Shown in pieces: positions 61,677 through 64,000 of a DNA stretch of 64,000 bases. The stretch is from CAYQJL01 sp964573295. Its GTDB lineage: Bacteria; Eisenbacteria; RBG-16-71-46; CAIMUX01; WJJG01. Under the pieces are notes generated by a model that was not told where the DNA came from, ran no database searches, and saw only the letters and a list, made by a program, of their open reading frames with translations. Position 1 is the first letter of the stretch. The number at the start of each line of letters is the position of its first letter. Position numbers and translations under genes: made by a program. The stretch lies in contig CAZNJE010000016.1 of NCBI GenBank assembly GCA_964573295.1, positions 1 to 64,000 of the forward strand, read 5' to 3'.

Positions 61677-64000
61677 TCGCGCCTCGGTCCAGCCCCATGA
61701 GGACCTGGATCGCGTGCGACGTGGGTTCGACAGCTGTCAAGGCGGTCGTCGTCGACGCGGATTCCGGGCGGCTACGCGATCAATGGTATCTACGGCACGG
61801 GACGCGGCAGGCCGATGGCACCGCGCGTTTGCTGCGCCGGCTGGAGCAGCAACATCCGGGCTGGCTCGAGGGCGGTGCGGTGTGCTTCACCGGAAGTGGG
61901 GGACGTTCGCTGGCCCAGCGCCTGGGATGCCCGTTCGTGCAAGAAGTCAATGCGGTCGCCCTCGCCACCGAGCGCCGCTACCCGAAGGCCGGCAGCATCG
62001 TGGATCTGGGCGGCCAGGACGCGAAGATCATCGTCTGGCAGAACACCGGCGAGGGCGAGGGACCCTCTGCTCGCCGCAAGTTCTTCAGCATGAACGACAA
62101 GTGCGCTGGGGGCACCGGGGCGGTGATCGACCGCATCGTCGCGAAGCTGGGCCTGCCACCCGACACGGTGCGCTCGCTCCGGCTAGGCAGCATCCGCACC
62201 CACCCGGTTGCGGCGCGGTGCGGTGTCTTCGCGGAAACCGACATCAACGGGCTTCAGAAACAGGGGATTCCCCCCGACGAGCTTCTGGCTTCGCTTTTCG
62301 AGGCCATCGTGCATCAGAATCTGAGCGTGTTGACCCGCGGGGCCACGCTCCTGCCGCCGGTGCTGCTGCTGGGCGGCCCGCATGCGTTCCTGCCCGGATT
62401 GGTGGACGCATGGCGTGAGGCACTCACCACACTGTGGCGCGAACGGCGGGTCGATCTGCCCGGGGATGCCGGCGAGGCCGAGGTCGTGATCGTTCCCGAA
62501 CACGCCTGCTACTTCGCCGCACTGGGCGCGATCGATTACGCGCAGCAGACCCATGGGACCGCCGAGGGCAGGAGTGCGCCGAGCGGTTCCGACAGTGGCG
62601 CATATGCCGGTCCCCGCGGAGACGAGGTCCTGCGCGAGTTGGAGGCCCTCCTGGCCTCGCCGGCCGATCTGGCGGGCGACCCGGGGCTGCTCTCATGTGC
62701 CGCCGAGCGCGAAGCGGTCCATGAGCTAGCCCGGCAGGGTTCGCCCCGAGGATTCGGGCGCAGTCGCCGCGCATCCTTACCGGCCCGCCACGCGGGTGAT
62801 GACCAGGGAGAGACGGTATGTGAGGTGGTCATGGGCCTCGATGCCGGCTCGACCTCGACGAAAGCTGTGCTACTCGATCTGCAGGGCACGCTCCTCGAGA
62901 AGGCCTATCGCCTCTCAGGGGGCGATCCCCTGGCCGATGCGCGTGCCCTGCTTGCCGAGCTGGAAGGCAAGGCCGCCGAGGCCGGCGTCGCGCTGTGTGT
63001 GCGCGGCTTGGGCGTCACCGGGTACGCGAAGGACATGCTCGGCGAGTTTCTGGGAGCCGACCTGGCGCTGGTCGAGACCGTGGCGCACGCCCGCAGCGCG
63101 CTCACCATCGAACCGCGAGCGGAGGTCATCGTCGACATCGGTGGCCAGGACATCAAGGTGCTGGTGCTGCGCGACGGACGGGTGCGCGACTTCAAGCTCA
63201 ACAGCCAGTGCTCGGCCGGCAACGGGTTCTTCTTGCAGTCGACGGCCCGGCGGTTCGAGATCCCGCTCACCGAGTTTGCCGATCACGCCTTCCGGGCCAC
63301 CCGGGCCCCGCGCTTCAACGTGGGATGCGCCGTGTTCTTGGAAGCCGACATCGTCAACTTCCAGCAGATCGGCTGGCAGCCCGAGGAAATCCTCGCCGGG
63401 CTGGTTCGGGTCCTGCCGAAGAACGTCTGGCTCCACGTCGTCGGCGAGCCCAATCTGGAACGTCTGGGGCACCGCTTCATCCTTCAGGGGGGCACCCAGC
63501 GCAATGAGGCGGCCGTCAAGGCCCAGATCGATTTCATTCACGACCGTGTGCCCGGGGCCGAGGTGCGAGTGCACCCGCACGCGGGCGAATCGGGCGCCAT
63601 CGGCGCGGCCCTTGAGCTGATTCGCCTGGGCGTGGGCGAGCGCAGCCGGTTCTTGGGGTTTGAGGCGGTGCGCTCGTTGGTCGTGCGGGCCCGGCAAGAC
63701 GAGTCGACCCGCTGCCGGTTGTGTGCCAACCGCTGTCAGCGCACCTTCCTGGAAGCTCATAGTCCCCAGGGCGACGTGCGCACCTTCATCGTGGCCTCCT
63801 GTGAACTCGGCCGCGTTCAGGAAGGCGCTGGGGGAGGAACTGGGCGAGGCGCCGCGGAACGCGCCGCGGAACGCGCCGCGGAAGGCGCCGGGGAAGGCGC
63901 CGCGGAAGAGGCCGGAGGCGCACCGACGAAGACGCCGCCCGACTTCTCCGGCCGCGCCGCCCGCCTGGCGTTCACCCTCCCATCCGGCATCGTGTCCGGT
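61673..64000 (+). CDS. Acyl-CoA dehydratase activase (HgdC/BadFG type, two ASKHA domains), 3' end beyond the window
   Basis: 776 codons are visible and the frame is still open at the edge. Two activator domains occur in tandem. The first has ACDVGSTAVKAVVVD, GSIVDLGGQDAKII and NDKCAGGTGAVID. The second has GLDAGSTSTKAVLLD, AEVIVDIGGQDIKVLVL and NSQCSAGNGFFLQ. Conserved cysteines for the shared 4Fe-4S cluster are present in both. A Cys motif CRLCANRCQRTF then starts the next domain, as in large fused activase/dehydratase-related proteins of over 1,400 aa. These enzymes use ATP to inject an electron into 2-hydroxyacyl-CoA dehydratase-type partners. An AAER/GAGE repeat lies near the right edge. 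ATG 61673 overlaps the preceding stop. Confidence 0.88.
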   Translation, partial: MIAPRSSPMRTWIACDVGSTAVKAVVVDADSGRLRDQWYLRHGTRQADGTARLLRRLEQQHPGWLEGGAVCFTGSGGRSLAQRLGCPFVQEVNAVALATERRYPKAGSIVDLGGQDAKIIVWQNTGEGEGPSARRKFFSMNDKCAGGTGAVIDRIVAKLGLPPDTVRSLRLGSIRTHPVAARCGVFAETDINGLQKQGIPPDELLASLFEAIVHQNLSVLTRGATLLPPVLLLGGPHAFLPGLVDAWREALTTLWRERRVDLPGDAGEAEVVIVPEHACYFAALGAIDYAQQTHGTAEGRSAPSGSDSGAYAGPRGDEVLRELEALLASPADLAGDPGLLSCAAEREAVHELARQGSPRGFGRSRRASLPARHAGDDQGETVCEVVMGLDAGSTSTKAVLLDLQGTLLEKAYRLSGGDPLADARALLAELEGKAAEAGVALCVRGLGVTGYAKDMLGEFLGADLALVETVAHARSALTIEPRAEVIVDIGGQDIKVLVLRDGRVRDFKLNSQCSAGNGFFLQSTARRFEIPLTEFADHAFRATRAPRFNVGCAVFLEADIVNFQQIGWQPEEILAGLVRVLPKNVWLHVVGEPNLERLGHRFILQGGTQRNEAAVKAQIDFIHDRVPGAEVRVHPHAGESGAIGAALELIRLGVGERSRFLGFEAVRSLVVRARQDESTRCRLCANRCQRTFLEAHSPQGDVRTFIVASCELGRVQEGAGGGTGRGAAERAAERAAEGAGEGAAEEAGGAPTKTPPDFSGRAARLAFTLPSGIVSG
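63848..63912. repeat. 12-nt coding repeat (AAER) in the activase
   Basis: Five 12-nt units (GCCGCGGAACGC type) encode AAER/AAEG/GEGA in a linker of the activase. Confidence 0.9.

Noticed and set aside
1..64000. tRNA, rRNA, tmRNA, riboswitch, transposase, integrase or attachment sites
   Set aside because: No T-loop/acceptor pattern, conserved RNA core, transposase motif or paired terminal repeats were recognised on reading both strands. A covariance-model search would be the decisive test.

Overview
The window is GC-rich bacterial DNA from a diderm. It encodes TamB, a TonB-dependent receptor, a PorV-like barrel, lipoproteins and two secreted proteins with FlgD/type IX-like C-terminal domains. 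The complete Bat (aerotolerance) operon and this secretion style suggest an FCB-group lineage such as Candidatus Eisenbacteria or a relative; that placement is inference. The sequence is a scaffold with eight runs of exactly 100 N. These are placeholders of unknown true length, and six of them sit inside short tandem repeats. No tRNA, rRNA, CRISPR, insertion sequence or prophage was seen.

Layout. 1-12.5 kb (+): tamB, a UvrD/PcrA helicase, gatC-gatA-gatB (gatB cut by a gap), purD and purE. 12.5-18.4 kb: a deoxyhypusine-synthase-like gene (-), then tsaC, a duplicated-domain lipoprotein (-), a YwlE-type phosphatase, rpiB and a HIT protein. 18.7-28.4 kb (+): moxR, DUF58, a Bat-associated membrane protein, batA, a batB-batC fusion, batD and batE. 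28.5-34.0 kb (+): a PTS EIIA protein, a zinc-ribbon protein, an amidohydrolase, a GAF/SpoIIE phosphatase, a bactofilin and a rhomboid protease. 34.3-45.9 kb (-): a secreted CTD protein with its own promoter, and a tightly coupled five-gene envelope operon (TonB receptor, PorV-like, beta-propeller lipoprotein, CTD protein, lipoprotein). 46-48.8 kb (-): M42 peptidase, dus and a degenerate cytidine-deaminase-like gene. 49-54.1 kb (+): SirB1-like, tryptophanase, queG, a NifU-like protein and DUF116. 54.2-57.5 kb (-): elbB, a PolX-like gene and nth. 57.9-64 kb (+): a PfkB kinase, trxB, def, DUF6125 and an acyl-CoA dehydratase activase that runs off the window.

The most striking property is the density of short tandem repeats, with a different unit at nearly every locus. 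Inside genes the period is always a multiple of three (9, 12, 15, 18, 24, 27, 36, 288 nt), and the repeats sit in N-terminal extensions, linkers or C-terminal tails. Between genes the period is usually not a multiple of three (4, 11, 13/26, 16, 17, 20, 28, 31, 38 nt). In the envelope operon four consecutive proteins carry repeats in front of, or inside, their signal peptides. The repeat register also restores the reading frame across several gaps.

Several proteins keep a recognisable enzyme fold but have lost key residues: the PolX-like polymerase (both palm aspartates), the cytidine-deaminase-like protein (all three zinc ligands), the deoxyhypusine-synthase-like protein (the catalytic lysine) and DUF116 (the central cysteine block).
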